Assembly: GCF_000829515.1 (NCBI RefSeq)
Contig: NZ_JXRR01000001.1
Span: 248,001 to 312,000, forward strand
Source of the DNA: Jeotgalibacillus campisalis
GTDB lineage: Bacteria > Bacillota > Bacilli > Bacillales > Jeotgalibacillaceae
Direction: 5' to 3'
Length of the DNA stretch: 64,000 nucleotides
The position numbers and the translations under genes are program-made. The notes beneath the pieces were generated by a model, which had not been told where the DNA came from, searched no databases, and saw only the letters and a list, made by a program, of their open reading frames with translations. Shown piece after piece: positions 36,351 through 44,745 of the stretch (position 1 is its first letter; each line of letters opens with the position of its first letter).

Positions 36351-36455
36351 GGAGCAACTACTTTTTAAAGCCCATTCAAAGAACTAATTTTCAACTATTC
36401 TATAAAATAGACATTGCTTCTGTAAGAAACACTTGGACGAAGCTCAGACAAAATT

Positions 36456-36500
36456 AAAAAGAATGTTTTCATGAACTTTATTCATGAAAACATTCTTTTT
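36456..36500. terminator. Strong bidirectional terminator
   Basis: A perfect 20-bp stem around CTTTA, beginning AAAAAGAATGTTTTCATGAA, lies between the convergent amylase and aspartate kinase genes. Confidence 0.9.
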
Positions 36501-36557
36501 ATATGCAGATTTATTACACTTATATGATTCTACCCGTTAAATGGTATCATTGCAGGG

Positions 36558-37913
36558 TCATTTCTCCGGGAAATACGCTCTGTACAGATGATTTACTGCA
36601 TTTACAACAGAAGCACCGTCCACACCGAACATCATGCTGACTTCAGATGAGCCCTGGTTAATCATTTTAATATTCGACCCGGAATCTGCCAGAGCCTGGG
36701 CAGCCTTTGAAGCAACGCCTACCGCATGCTTCATGCCTTCCCCTACTACCATGATCATGGCAAGATTCCGCTCAATATTAATGTCATCAACATCAAGCTC
36801 TTTTTTTATTCGGTCGAGCACCCGCTCTTCTTTGCCATTTTCAAGCTGATGTGACCTTAAAATAACCGATAGATTATCAATTCCTGATGGAGTATGCTCA
36901 TAGGAAATCCCTTCATCCTCTAAAATCGCAAGCAAACGTCTGCCGAATCCAAGCTCCCTGTTCATCAGATATTTTGTTATATTCACACTGCAAAAATCGG
37001 TGTCGCTGGCAATTCCGATGACAGGCTGCCCATTTAATTCTCTTTCTAAAACAATTCGGGTTCCGGCAGCTTCAGGACGATTCGTGTTTTTTACTCTTAC
37101 CGGTATTCCCTTTTGGAATACCGGCTGAAGTGCTTCATCATGAAAAACAGAAAAACCGGAGTATGCCAGTTCCCGCATTTCTCGATAAGTGATTTCCTTC
37201 AGCTCACAAGGTTTGTCGACCATCTTTGGGCTTACACAATAAACAGAGTCCACATCGGTGAAATTTTCATATTCCTCTGCATCCATCCCGGCAGCGATAA
37301 TCGAACCCGTAATATCAGACCCTCCTCTTGGGAACGTGACAATATTCCCCTGATAGGAATACCCAAAAAATCCGGGTATGACTAAGATCTCTTCTCTTGT
37401 GCGCAGCTGGGCTATCCGTTCATAGGCTTCAGGCAGGATTTGTGCATTGCCGGGCTCATCTGTCACGATCATACCCGCTTCCTTTGGTGACACATATGAG
37501 GCTTTGTGGCCAAGTGACTGAAGATAGGAGGTCATCAACCTCGCATTCATATCTTCTCCACTGGACTTTAACGCATCTAAAAGTCTGTCTTTATCCTCAC
37601 CATATAGTGATATAAGTTCCCTTAAGTTCCCTTCAAGCTGTCCCTTTAAATGCTCATCCAGTCCTAACTCTTCTATGATTTCATTGTATCGTTCCAGCAC
37701 TGCTTTAAATAACTTCTCATTATAACTTCCATTTTGTACGGTCTGAGCCAATTTTATAAGAAGATCCGTTGTTTTTTCGTCTCCATCAAACCGTTTGCCG
37801 GGAGCAGAAACGACGATGACTTTTCGTGCATGGTCTGACAGAATGATGCTGCCAGCCTTTTTATATTGCTCTGCACTCGCTACAGAACTGCCGCCAAACT
37901 TAACTACTTTCAT
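36558..37913 (-). CDS. Aspartate kinase, YclM/ThrD-like (451 aa)
   Basis: First enzyme of the Lys/Thr/Met pathway, phosphorylating L-aspartate. The N-terminal KFGGSSVASAEQYKKAG is the kinase signature, GNIVTFPRGGSDITGSIIAA contains the aspartate-binding residues, and two ACT domains fill residues ~300-451 (GIASDTDFCSVNITKYLMN and NLAMIMVVGEGMKHAVGVAS). Length and monofunctional, single-chain layout match aspartokinase III of B. subtilis (YclM), rather than the interlocking-gene DapG or LysC type. It is monocistronic; no lysine riboswitch or T-box is evident in the short leader. Confidence 0.9.
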   Translation of the reverse strand: MKVVKFGGSSVASAEQYKKAGSIILSDHARKVIVVSAPGKRFDGDEKTTDLLIKLAQTVQNGSYNEKLFKAVLERYNEIIEELGLDEHLKGQLEGNLRELISLYGEDKDRLLDALKSSGEDMNARLMTSYLQSLGHKASYVSPKEAGMIVTDEPGNAQILPEAYERIAQLRTREEILVIPGFFGYSYQGNIVTFPRGGSDITGSIIAAGMDAEEYENFTDVDSVYCVSPKMVDKPCELKEITYREMRELAYSGFSVFHDEALQPVFQKGIPVRVKNTNRPEAAGTRIVLERELNGQPVIGIASDTDFCSVNITKYLMNRELGFGRRLLAILEDEGISYEHTPSGIDNLSVILRSHQLENGKEERVLDRIKKELDVDDINIERNLAMIMVVGEGMKHAVGVASKAAQALADSGSNIKMINQGSSEVSMMFGVDGASVVNAVNHLYRAYFPEK

Positions 37914-38099
37914 AGAGACAAAACTCCTTTATTTTTGTCCACCCTTAAAATACATTTGTTCTTATTTGGTGGAATTTTATAGTTTAGTATACTAAATTGT
38001 CTGCTGGTTGTCAGCAAAATAAAAACATTTTAAGAAAAGATGGTTGCAACTAGAAAATACGGGTAAAGATTTTTATGAGAAAGAAAGGTGGAGATGAAC

Positions 38100-38891
38100 A
38101 TGGGTAAAGTATTGCTTACAGGAGCAGCAGGCGGTCTTGGCACAGTGCTGACAAAAGCGTTGAAGGATGAATTTGATTTGGTGCTGACCAATCGTTCTGA
38201 ACCGGAAGAGCCAGTAGAAGGCGTTCCATTTATTAAAGCTGACTTAAATGATTACGAGGCAATTGAAGCCATTTTTAAAGAGCATGATATTGAAACAGTA
38301 CTGCATTTTGGCGGGCTTCCGGTTGAAAATGAATTTGAAGCAATACTCGATGCTAATTTAAGAGGAACCTACCATGTATATGAAGCAGCAAGACTGCACG
38401 GGGTAAAACGGGTCGTATACGCAAGCAGCATCCACGCTGTAGGATTTTTAGATGCGCGCAATGCTCCATACGATATTCATACAGAAACCCGTCCTGACAC
38501 CTTTTACGGGCTAAGCAAAGTTTATAACGAAGATATGGGTAAGCTGTATCACGATAAATTCGGTTTAGAAGTTGTAAATCTCCGCATTTGCGGCTGTGTA
38601 GAAGAACCGGATTCAAAAGAGCATCTGATGATTTGGCTCAGCTATAATGATTTAATTCAGCTTGTGAAAAAATCTATTACAGCTGAAATCAACAACGTCG
38701 TCACGATCTACGGCATCTCAGCCAATACCAGAAGCTTCTTCCATGTTGATCCTGAAAATCCGCTTGGTTATAAGCCGCAGGACAACGCCGAGGACTACGT
38801 TCATAAGCTGCCTGCGTCATTTGGACATGAAGATGATCGAAAATTTGTCGGCGGACATCATTTTGTAAGAGAAGACGCAGTAGATAATTAA
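38100..38891 (+). CDS. Uronate dehydrogenase-like NAD-dependent epimerase/dehydratase (263 aa)
   Basis: Extended-SDR protein with TGAAGGLG at residue 8 and the catalytic Tyr/Lys in YGLSKVYNED. Three stretches parallel uronate dehydrogenases: LHFGGLPVENEFEAILDANL, LRICGCVEEPDSKEHL followed by MIWLSYNDLIQL, and LGYKPQDNAEDY. Such enzymes oxidise glucuronate or galacturonate to the aldaric lactone. The start is placed at ATG 38100 (GGTGGAG six bases upstream). It is a single gene followed by a terminator, with no uronate pathway partner nearby, so the true substrate may differ. Confidence 0.8.
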   Translation: MGKVLLTGAAGGLGTVLTKALKDEFDLVLTNRSEPEEPVEGVPFIKADLNDYEAIEAIFKEHDIETVLHFGGLPVENEFEAILDANLRGTYHVYEAARLHGVKRVVYASSIHAVGFLDARNAPYDIHTETRPDTFYGLSKVYNEDMGKLYHDKFGLEVVNLRICGCVEEPDSKEHLMIWLSYNDLIQLVKKSITAEINNVVTIYGISANTRSFFHVDPENPLGYKPQDNAEDYVHKLPASFGHEDDRKFVGGHHFVREDAVDN

Positions 38892-38912
38892 ACAGCAAGA
38901 TCAACAAAATTG

Positions 38913-38946
38913 AAACCTGCAGCTCCAATCGGGATGCAGGTTTTTT
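38913..38946. terminator. Hairpin terminator
   Basis: AAACCTGCA and TGCAGGTTT form a 9-bp stem followed by TTTTCTTTTT, between convergent genes. Confidence 0.75.
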
Positions 38947-38950
38947 CTTT

Positions 38951-40159
38951 TTACCCCACTGTTAAATGAAGGGAACGCCCATCTTCTTTATAAGATCCGG
39001 GTATGGACCCGATCCCCTCAATGCTGATAAACCCATTCATTAAAACCGGCTTTTGCGTCAAATTTAACTGCAGACGATTAAAATGCAGAATATTATCGCT
39101 GTAATAAATGAGTGCTGGCTGGTTAATTAAATAATCCTTCTGGTTTATCTGGAGCTTAACAAAATAACGATGAAGAAGTTTGTTGCCAACGTTCACCATA
39201 TTAATGGGATCAAAAAAAGTTGCCCTCATATCGCCCTCGATTGTAAGCTTATAACCGCTTGAGTTCGAAAATTCCTGGATTTTTTTGTTTTTTTGCTGAT
39301 AAACATACTCATAGGCCTGACAAGCCTCCTCAGAAGCTCTTCGTTCTTTTGCATTCACTTGCAGCGGGGAATCAATATAAAGTGAAAAAAATTCATACAG
39401 CGTCAAATCTGAATCTACAAAGATGTCTTTCCACTTTTCATCTAGTTGGTCCATAAGCAAACAGATAAAAAGACCTGAAATGCAGCAGCTTTTTCTTAAA
39501 TGGAGATTTGTTTTCTGCGGATCCAATAACATCTGCCGATAAAACTGCAGGCACTTTTCAGCAGATGTATCATCCATATGATTCGCTGCCTGAAATTTGA
39601 CGTAATATGCAGGTCCCTCTACAGATTCCATTAAGTACTCGTACTCGATGTCCTGTTTTAAAATTGCTTCTCTCCTCGTTCGAAAAAATCGGAATGCTTG
39701 TAGACACTGCATTTTTTTCACAGGGTTCTTTTCCTTATATGCCTCGTTTAAAAGCTTTCTTTCCTTCATTCGAAGATCGATATTTTCAACCAGGAGCGGG
39801 TAACATACTCCCGTCAGTTCATCGGGGAACCATTTTTCATCGATAATCGTCTGATAGCCGTGAAAAATCTCATGAACCAAAACTTGATATAAATCATTCA
39901 CAAATGTGTTCTGGTCCCATCGTACAATCGCAGTTGGATAATCCTTATATAAAATCAGGGTGTCCCCCACAAACTGCTCCTCCCAATCAAAAACAACCGC
40001 TTGGCCATCAAGGTTTTGAAAGGCAGGATGATTAAATAAGTATACTTTTTCTTGATTATAAATACAGTATGCGACGGGTTTAAAACCGGGCCAAAGTCTT
40101 GACCAATTTGTTTCTATTACTTTTTTTCTGATTTCAGCACAAACTTGTTCCATTTCCAT
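38951..40159 (-). CDS. Putative zincin-like metallopeptidase of unknown family (402 aa)
   Basis: No named family was recognised. A zinc-protease motif HEIFH sits in YQVLVHEIFHGYQTIID (about residue 95), and MESVEGPAYYVKFQ about 85 residues later supplies a Glu that could be the third ligand, as in gluzincins. The middle is helical and Cys-containing (LRKSCCISGLFICLLMDQ), and the last ~90 residues are beta-rich. No signal peptide, so it is probably cytosolic. Start at ATG 40159, eight bases after GGTGAG. The excisionase-like gene lies 39 bp upstream on the same strand and may be co-transcribed. Confidence 0.55.
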   Translation of the reverse strand: MEMEQVCAEIRKKVIETNWSRLWPGFKPVAYCIYNQEKVYLFNHPAFQNLDGQAVVFDWEEQFVGDTLILYKDYPTAIVRWDQNTFVNDLYQVLVHEIFHGYQTIIDEKWFPDELTGVCYPLLVENIDLRMKERKLLNEAYKEKNPVKKMQCLQAFRFFRTRREAILKQDIEYEYLMESVEGPAYYVKFQAANHMDDTSAEKCLQFYRQMLLDPQKTNLHLRKSCCISGLFICLLMDQLDEKWKDIFVDSDLTLYEFFSLYIDSPLQVNAKERRASEEACQAYEYVYQQKNKKIQEFSNSSGYKLTIEGDMRATFFDPINMVNVGNKLLHRYFVKLQINQKDYLINQPALIYYSDNILHFNRLQLNLTQKPVLMNGFISIEGIGSIPGSYKEDGRSLHLTVG

Positions 40160-40198
40160 TTGAATCACTCACCGCCTTTCGTTTGAAATTTAATTTTA

Positions 40199-40429
40199 TT
40201 AATCTTCGTCTTTTACATCTACGCTGTCTGGAATTGGTTCATTGCGCCATTCCTCAAAAATCTTTTTCGCTTTTTCAAGCTGGTTCAAATGATGATTAAA
40301 TTGATCTTTATTTACCAGATATTGTGTGCCATCGTGAACTGCTCGTATTTTATTTTCATGAATTAATCTCGTAATAACGGCTTCGGATAACGAAAGATAA
40401 TCAGAAGCTTCTTTTATTATGATATACAC
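40199..40429 (-). CDS. Excisionase-type helix-turn-helix protein (76 aa)
   Basis: A MerR/Xis-like winged HTH fills the first ~50 residues: MYIIIKEASDYLSLSEAVIT, then RLIHENKIRAVHDGTQYLVN, the form seen in excisionase-family DNA-binding proteins. The acidic tail ends DSVDVKDED. No integrase, phage or attachment site was found nearby, so it is more likely a small transcription regulator, perhaps of the zincin-like gene directly downstream. Confidence 0.75.
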   Translation of the reverse strand: MYIIIKEASDYLSLSEAVITRLIHENKIRAVHDGTQYLVNKDQFNHHLNQLEKAKKIFEEWRNEPIPDSVDVKDED

Positions 40430-40925
40430 GGAACAAACACCCTTCTTTAGTCCTGTTTATCTTAAGTAGATTACATGGGTAATTATACACGTAATCGAAA
40501 AAATAAACACGGATGAACTTTTTACCCAATTTAGAAATCTTACTACTATTTCACCATTTTCCCAAGAACATTTCATTTTTTAGTCATTCTGACCGCAAAA
40601 CGAGAGAACGTCCTCCCCGAATGATCGTAAGCAATCATTTAATATTAAAGAAGACAATCATAAAACCAGCCTTGAGGCGCTTTATCTTTCTACCTAGCCT
40701 CCATTATTCTTATTGTTTACCAGGAGAGGAAAAGGGTAAAAACTGAACAAGCCTTCAAATTTTGCAGGCTGCTTTAGACTCTCGTATCTTTCATACCTGT
40801 AAATGCCAGAATCAACAAGAGAGTATTTTCCCAATCTATACTCACTCTTGTCAAAATTTCATTCTACCTGCTCTAATGTAAAATTGAATGATGAGCAGTC
40901 ATATAGGGAAAGAGGAGGAACAAAA
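40430..40925. other. Intergenic region with divergent promoters
   Basis: A ~500-bp AT-rich stretch. It holds the promoter of the MDR oxidoreductase gene; a frame across 40513-40746 has no ribosome-binding site or protein-like composition. Nothing else was recognised. Confidence 0.5.
40848..40877 (+). promoter_or_regulatory. Putative promoter of the MDR oxidoreductase gene
   Basis: TTGTCA and TCTAAT are separated by 18 bp and lie 48 bp upstream of the start codon. Confidence 0.5.
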
Positions 40926-41903
40926 ATGAAAGCATTATTGTTAAATGATAAAGGACAGTGGAAAAACATGAAGGTCGAAGAAATTGAAAAACCTTCTCCT
41001 GCCAGCGATGAAATTGTTGTTCAGGTAAAGGCTGCCAGCTTAAATCCGGTTGATTATAAAACAGGTGAAAACGGATTTCCCGGCTGGTCCTATCCACACA
41101 TTCTGGGTCTTGACGTAGCTGGTATAGTCGATGAAGTAGGCTCAGAAGTAACGACTATAAAAAAAGGGGACCGTGTCGTTTATTTGAGCGATATGGCGGC
41201 AAAGGGCGGTTTTGCTGAGTATGCTGTCAGTAAAGCGCACACGGTATCAAAGCTGCATGATTCAGTTTCATTTGAAGATGCTGCTGCTCTTCCAGTTGCA
41301 GCCTATACGGCTTACCAGGCACTTTTCTTTAAACTGCACGCTCAAAAAGGCAAGACCATTTTAATTCATGCAGGCGCAGGCGGTGTAGGCGGATTTGCTA
41401 TTCAGCTTGCAAAATATGCGGGATTAACGGTGATTACAACAGCATCCCAAAAAAAGCATAGCTATGTAAAAGATCTCGGTGCTGACTATGCCATTGATTA
41501 TAAAACGGAAGACTTTGTTGAAAGAACAAAAGAAATCACAAACGGTCTAGGTGTAGATTATGTGCTTGATACAGTAGGCAGAGAAAACGCAACAAAGTCT
41601 CTTGAAACACTTGCTTTCAATGGACAGATCGCATTTATTGCCGGACAGCCGGAAATGAATGAATCCATTTCTCCTGCCCGCCCTATTTCTTTTCATCATG
41701 TTTTTCTTGGAACAGTCTATCAATCAGGAAATAAAAATGAAGAAAAAACCTTAAAGCAAATCGGGGACCATCTGGTAGAGCTTTTGGCGGAAGAAAAAAT
41801 TTACTCAACTGTCGAAAAGGTCATTACGCTTGAAGAAGTTCCAGCAGGACTGCAAGAGCTTGAATCACGAAGCTTTACAGGTAAAATGGTTGCGAAAATC
41901 TAG
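40926..41903 (+). CDS. MDR-family quinone oxidoreductase/alcohol dehydrogenase-like (325 aa)
   Basis: Medium-chain dehydrogenase/reductase of the zinc-free quinone oxidoreductase type. Motifs: AASLNPVDYKTGENGFPGWS, HILGLDVAGIVDEVGSEV, GDRVVYL and the NADPH-binding HAGAGGVGGFAIQLAKYAG near residue 155. The catalytic-zinc Cys/His set of alcohol dehydrogenases is absent. Start at ATG 40926 with AGAGGAGG seven bases before; the open frame extends far upstream, but without a ribosome-binding site. Substrate is unknown; relatives reduce quinones and reactive aldehydes. Followed by a terminator. Confidence 0.88.
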   Translation: MKALLLNDKGQWKNMKVEEIEKPSPASDEIVVQVKAASLNPVDYKTGENGFPGWSYPHILGLDVAGIVDEVGSEVTTIKKGDRVVYLSDMAAKGGFAEYAVSKAHTVSKLHDSVSFEDAAALPVAAYTAYQALFFKLHAQKGKTILIHAGAGGVGGFAIQLAKYAGLTVITTASQKKHSYVKDLGADYAIDYKTEDFVERTKEITNGLGVDYVLDTVGRENATKSLETLAFNGQIAFIAGQPEMNESISPARPISFHHVFLGTVYQSGNKNEEKTLKQIGDHLVELLAEEKIYSTVEKVITLEEVPAGLQELESRSFTGKMVAKI

Positions 41904-41910
41904 TATGACA

Positions 41911-41940
41911 AACCTGCTCTATCTTAGAGCAGGTTTTTTG
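41911..41940 (+). terminator. Hairpin terminator
   Basis: AACCTGCTCT and AGAGCAGGTT form a perfect 10-bp stem around ATCTT, followed by six T. Confidence 0.85.
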
Positions 41941-42057
41941 GGCATCATGCTTTTCCACCGCTGGCTACATTTCGACAATTTATTTCCCGGGTGATAATTC
42001 AGTAATAAGCGGGTCGTTCATGTTATTCATTTACTTATAAAGAAATGAGGGCTGGAA

Positions 42058-42342
42058 TTGAACAAGCAATCTGTCATAATATTGGCTTTAATGGCTTTCC
42101 TCGGAAGCATTGCTGGACTATTTTATCATCAAATGTTTAACCTCCTGGATTCCGAAATGCACATCCTGATCTCTATTATTTTATTTATTGGAGGACTCAT
42201 GCTGCTTAATCTCCTAATCAATAAAATTATGCCTCTTGAGGATTATCCAATCACTCATCCGATTAGGATTGTTGGCTATTTATTGTTTATCCTGTTCTTA
42301 CTTTCAACGGTCACTGCCTTATCAAGTTTAGGAGGGGGATAA
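42058..42342 (+). CDS. Small integral membrane protein (94 aa)
   Basis: No family was recognised. Three hydrophobic helices: SVIILALMAFLGSIAGLFYH, HILISIILFIGGLMLLNLLI and IRIVGYLLFILFLLSTVTAL. The TTG start at 42058 has GAGG seven bases upstream, a weak site; ATG 42091 is an alternative that would cut into the first helix. It ends 4 bp before the HAD hydrolase gene, whose AGGAGGGGG site overlaps its stop region, so the two form an operon. Confidence 0.6.
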   Translation: MNKQSVIILALMAFLGSIAGLFYHQMFNLLDSEMHILISIILFIGGLMLLNLLINKIMPLEDYPITHPIRIVGYLLFILFLLSTVTALSSLGGG

Positions 42343-42346
42343 AAGA

Positions 42347-43003
42347 ATGGAAGCCATCCTGTTTGACCTGGACGGTACTCTCCTTGACCGCAAATCCAGC
42401 GTTCAAGTATTTTTGGATAAACAATATGACCGCCTTTACCCCTGGCTTAAAAGCATGGAAAAAGAAGCGTATATCAGTCGATTTACTGAACTTGAACGCA
42501 ACGGCTATGTCTGGAAGGACAAAGTATACCAGCAGTTAATCGAGGAGAATGAATTTTCACGCTGTTCAAGCGAGATGCTGCTAGATGATTATATTGAGCA
42601 TTTTCAAGAAAGCTGTATTCCGTTTGAGGGTTTGCATACCCTTCTTTATGCCCTTCGTTCTAAAGGCTATAAGCTTGCTTTAATCACCAACGGACGGGAA
42701 AAAATGCAGATGCGGTCGATCCAGGGGCTTGGAATTGAACTCTTTTTTGATCAGATTCTGATTTCAGCAAAAGAAGGGTGTGCGAAGCCTGATGCAGAAA
42801 TATTCCATAGAGCGTTGAACCGGCTGAATGTGTTACCCCAAAATGCGGTATACGTTGGAGATCATATAGATAATGATATTAAAGCCGCCAAACGGGCAGG
42901 CCTAAAGACCATCTGGAAAAAGCAGCCTCCCATAGATGATTCTCACGCTGATGCAGAAATTGACCAGTTATCGGAGCTAATTGACCTCATTGAAAGCTGG
43001 TGA
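42347..43003 (+). CDS. HAD family hydrolase (218 aa)
   Basis: Haloacid-dehalogenase-type phosphatase. Motif I FDLDGTLLD at the N-terminus supplies the nucleophile Asp, motif II is LALITNGREKMQ, motif III lies in the KEGCAKPDAEIF segment, and motif IV is VYVGDHIDNDIKAAKRAGLK. A helical cap is inserted between motifs I and II (C1 type), as in phosphoglycolate phosphatase-like and pyrophosphatase-like enzymes. The substrate is not determined. It is preceded by a membrane protein gene in the same operon and followed by a strong terminator. Confidence 0.88.
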   Translation: MEAILFDLDGTLLDRKSSVQVFLDKQYDRLYPWLKSMEKEAYISRFTELERNGYVWKDKVYQQLIEENEFSRCSSEMLLDDYIEHFQESCIPFEGLHTLLYALRSKGYKLALITNGREKMQMRSIQGLGIELFFDQILISAKEGCAKPDAEIFHRALNRLNVLPQNAVYVGDHIDNDIKAAKRAGLKTIWKKQPPIDDSHADAEIDQLSELIDLIESW

Positions 43004-43042
43004 ATAACAGGTCAACAGAATAAAGGATTTTAAGATCAAATA

Positions 43043-43077
43043 GAAAAAGTGCGCTGAAAAATCCAGCGCACTTTTTC
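43043..43077. terminator. Bidirectional terminator
   Basis: GAAAAAGTGCGCTG and CAGCGCACTTTTTC form a perfect 14-bp stem around a 7-nt loop, between convergent genes. Confidence 0.9.
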
Positions 43078-43080
43078 ATA

Positions 43081-44280
43081 TCAACGATCCAGTTTTACAA
43101 TGTCAGCCCCTTCAGAGGGTTTGCCATGAATTAATTCACACAGCATCTTTGCTCCGAGCTTGCTGTAAACCGTTCCGTTGCCTCCGTATCCAAGACAGAA
43201 ATAAATATTATCTTTTTCAGAATGTTCACCGATATAAGGCAGACCGTCCTTCGATTCGCCGAAACTTGCTGCCCATGCATGAGAAACATCAATGTCTAAA
43301 TCAGGAAAATGTTCCTTGATTCTCTTGAGTAACTTCGCCGCACGATCTTGAATAACATCTTCATCCAACGTACCTGTCAGTTCTTCCTGATCAAGACCGC
43401 CTGCAATAATCCGGTTATCTGCGGTTGTTCTCATATAAAAATAAGGCCGTTTTGTTTCCCAGATCAGTGCTTGATAGGACCACCTTTCAAGGCTTTCGAC
43501 CGGTGTTGTTGCGATAGCAAACGTGCGATTAAGCTCAGCTCCAAGTGATTTCGCAAACGAAATGGTTTCATATCCGGTTGAATAAATGACATGCATCGCC
43601 TTAATTCTTCCATCCGGCGATGCAAAACACCAGTATTCCCCTTCTTTCCCTTCTTCTGTAAGATGTGTATTTTCGAATACATCCACGTCCCGTCCATTTG
43701 CGGTGTTAATAAGAGCCTTCACAAGCTTTAAAGGATTTACCTCAGCATCTCCATGAGTCATAAGAGCAGCAGGTTTCTCAAATCCAAATCGCTCTTTTAT
43801 AAGCTCTTTATCATAGAACTCTACTTCAAATCCATGTTTATTCAGCATTTCATATTCTTTTTGCAGTTTTGAAACGTCACTTTCGTCACTTGCATAATAC
43901 AAACTCGGTCTTCTAATGAAATCCACAGGAGGTGTTAAGGGTCCTGATACCTGCTGTAGTTCATCTACAGCTTCTAAGCATAATTTATAAAAATGGACAG
44001 CTTGATCTTCACCGATTTCTTCTGCCATCTCATGAAGCATTTTATCATTAGAATATTGAAGCAGGCCCGTGTTTGCGGAAGAACTTCCTGAACCGATTCT
44101 CCCCTTCTCTGCAAGGACTGTCTTAAAAGGCGTGTGAGACAGCTCTTCGGCACAAAGCGCACCAGCCATCCCTCCACCTATGATCAGCACATCACATGTA
44201 ACCTCTGTATTTAGGGGCGGATAGTCAATTTGTTTTTCCACGGTCTCAGGCCAAAACAGCTCTCCGTTATGTAATTTCAT
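43081..44280 (-). CDS. FAD-dependent oxidoreductase, DAO family (399 aa)
   Basis: Flavoprotein of the D-amino acid oxidase/glycine oxidase superfamily. The FAD-binding GxGxxG is CDVLIIGGGMAGALCAEEL near residue 30, with GSGSSSANTGLLQYS following, as in OrdL-type enzymes. A second FAD contact is the C-terminal YIGEHSEKDNIYFCLGYGG plus NGTVYSKLGAKM. RTFAIATTPVE and DNRIIAGGLDQE are typical of the group. The substrate is probably an amine or amino acid. Single gene; ATG preceded by AGGAGG. Confidence 0.85.
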   Translation of the reverse strand: MKLHNGELFWPETVEKQIDYPPLNTEVTCDVLIIGGGMAGALCAEELSHTPFKTVLAEKGRIGSGSSSANTGLLQYSNDKMLHEMAEEIGEDQAVHFYKLCLEAVDELQQVSGPLTPPVDFIRRPSLYYASDESDVSKLQKEYEMLNKHGFEVEFYDKELIKERFGFEKPAALMTHGDAEVNPLKLVKALINTANGRDVDVFENTHLTEEGKEGEYWCFASPDGRIKAMHVIYSTGYETISFAKSLGAELNRTFAIATTPVESLERWSYQALIWETKRPYFYMRTTADNRIIAGGLDQEELTGTLDEDVIQDRAAKLLKRIKEHFPDLDIDVSHAWAASFGESKDGLPYIGEHSEKDNIYFCLGYGGNGTVYSKLGAKMLCELIHGKPSEGADIVKLDR

Positions 44281-44745
44281 ACTATTTTCCTCCTTACACG
44301 ACTCTTCTTCCTTCTGAGACCCGATTCACCATTTACCCGGGTGCAGCATTGCCTATAAGTTGATTTCGTCATGAATATATTTTTTATAGTTTTATTTACC
44401 CGACTATCTTCAATTATAATCTTCCTAATAAGAAACATACTTAGATGAACCTGCATAAAAATAAATTGCTACTTTTATTCGTTCCAGCTTATCATTTACC
44501 CCCGGGATGTTAGGGAACACCTCTTGATAAATATGACATCTTTAAAGGCTGACCCTCAACACTTTTTCCAAAACAGATGCTCCCTGCTCCTCTATCAAAG
44601 TACCTTGCGTTCAATAAACAATTAATTTGATTAGAGACATTTCAAAATTATTCATACTTTTGGCATGTTTTTTAAGAATTCCACCCCTCTTATTCAGGAC
44701 TTTTGGTATAATAAACGAAATAGATAAGAATGAAGGAGTAATTTT
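44281..44745. other. Gene-free intergenic region
   Basis: A 465-bp AT-rich stretch. Near its right end an extended -10 (TGGTATAAT, 44704-44712) probably starts transcription of the diguanylate cyclase gene. No other gene, repeat or RNA structure was recognised. Confidence 0.5.

Noticed and set aside
37914-38093. Possible lysine riboswitch or T-box upstream of the aspartate kinase gene
   Set aside because: The leader is short and shows no T-box sequence, antiterminator or lysine-box structure.
40199-40429. Prophage remnant, suggested by the excisionase-like gene
   Set aside because: No integrase, phage structural gene or attachment repeat was found in the surrounding sequence.
40513-40746. 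77-codon frame on the plus strand
   Set aside because: No ribosome-binding site, unlike a protein in composition, and lies in an AT-rich promoter region.
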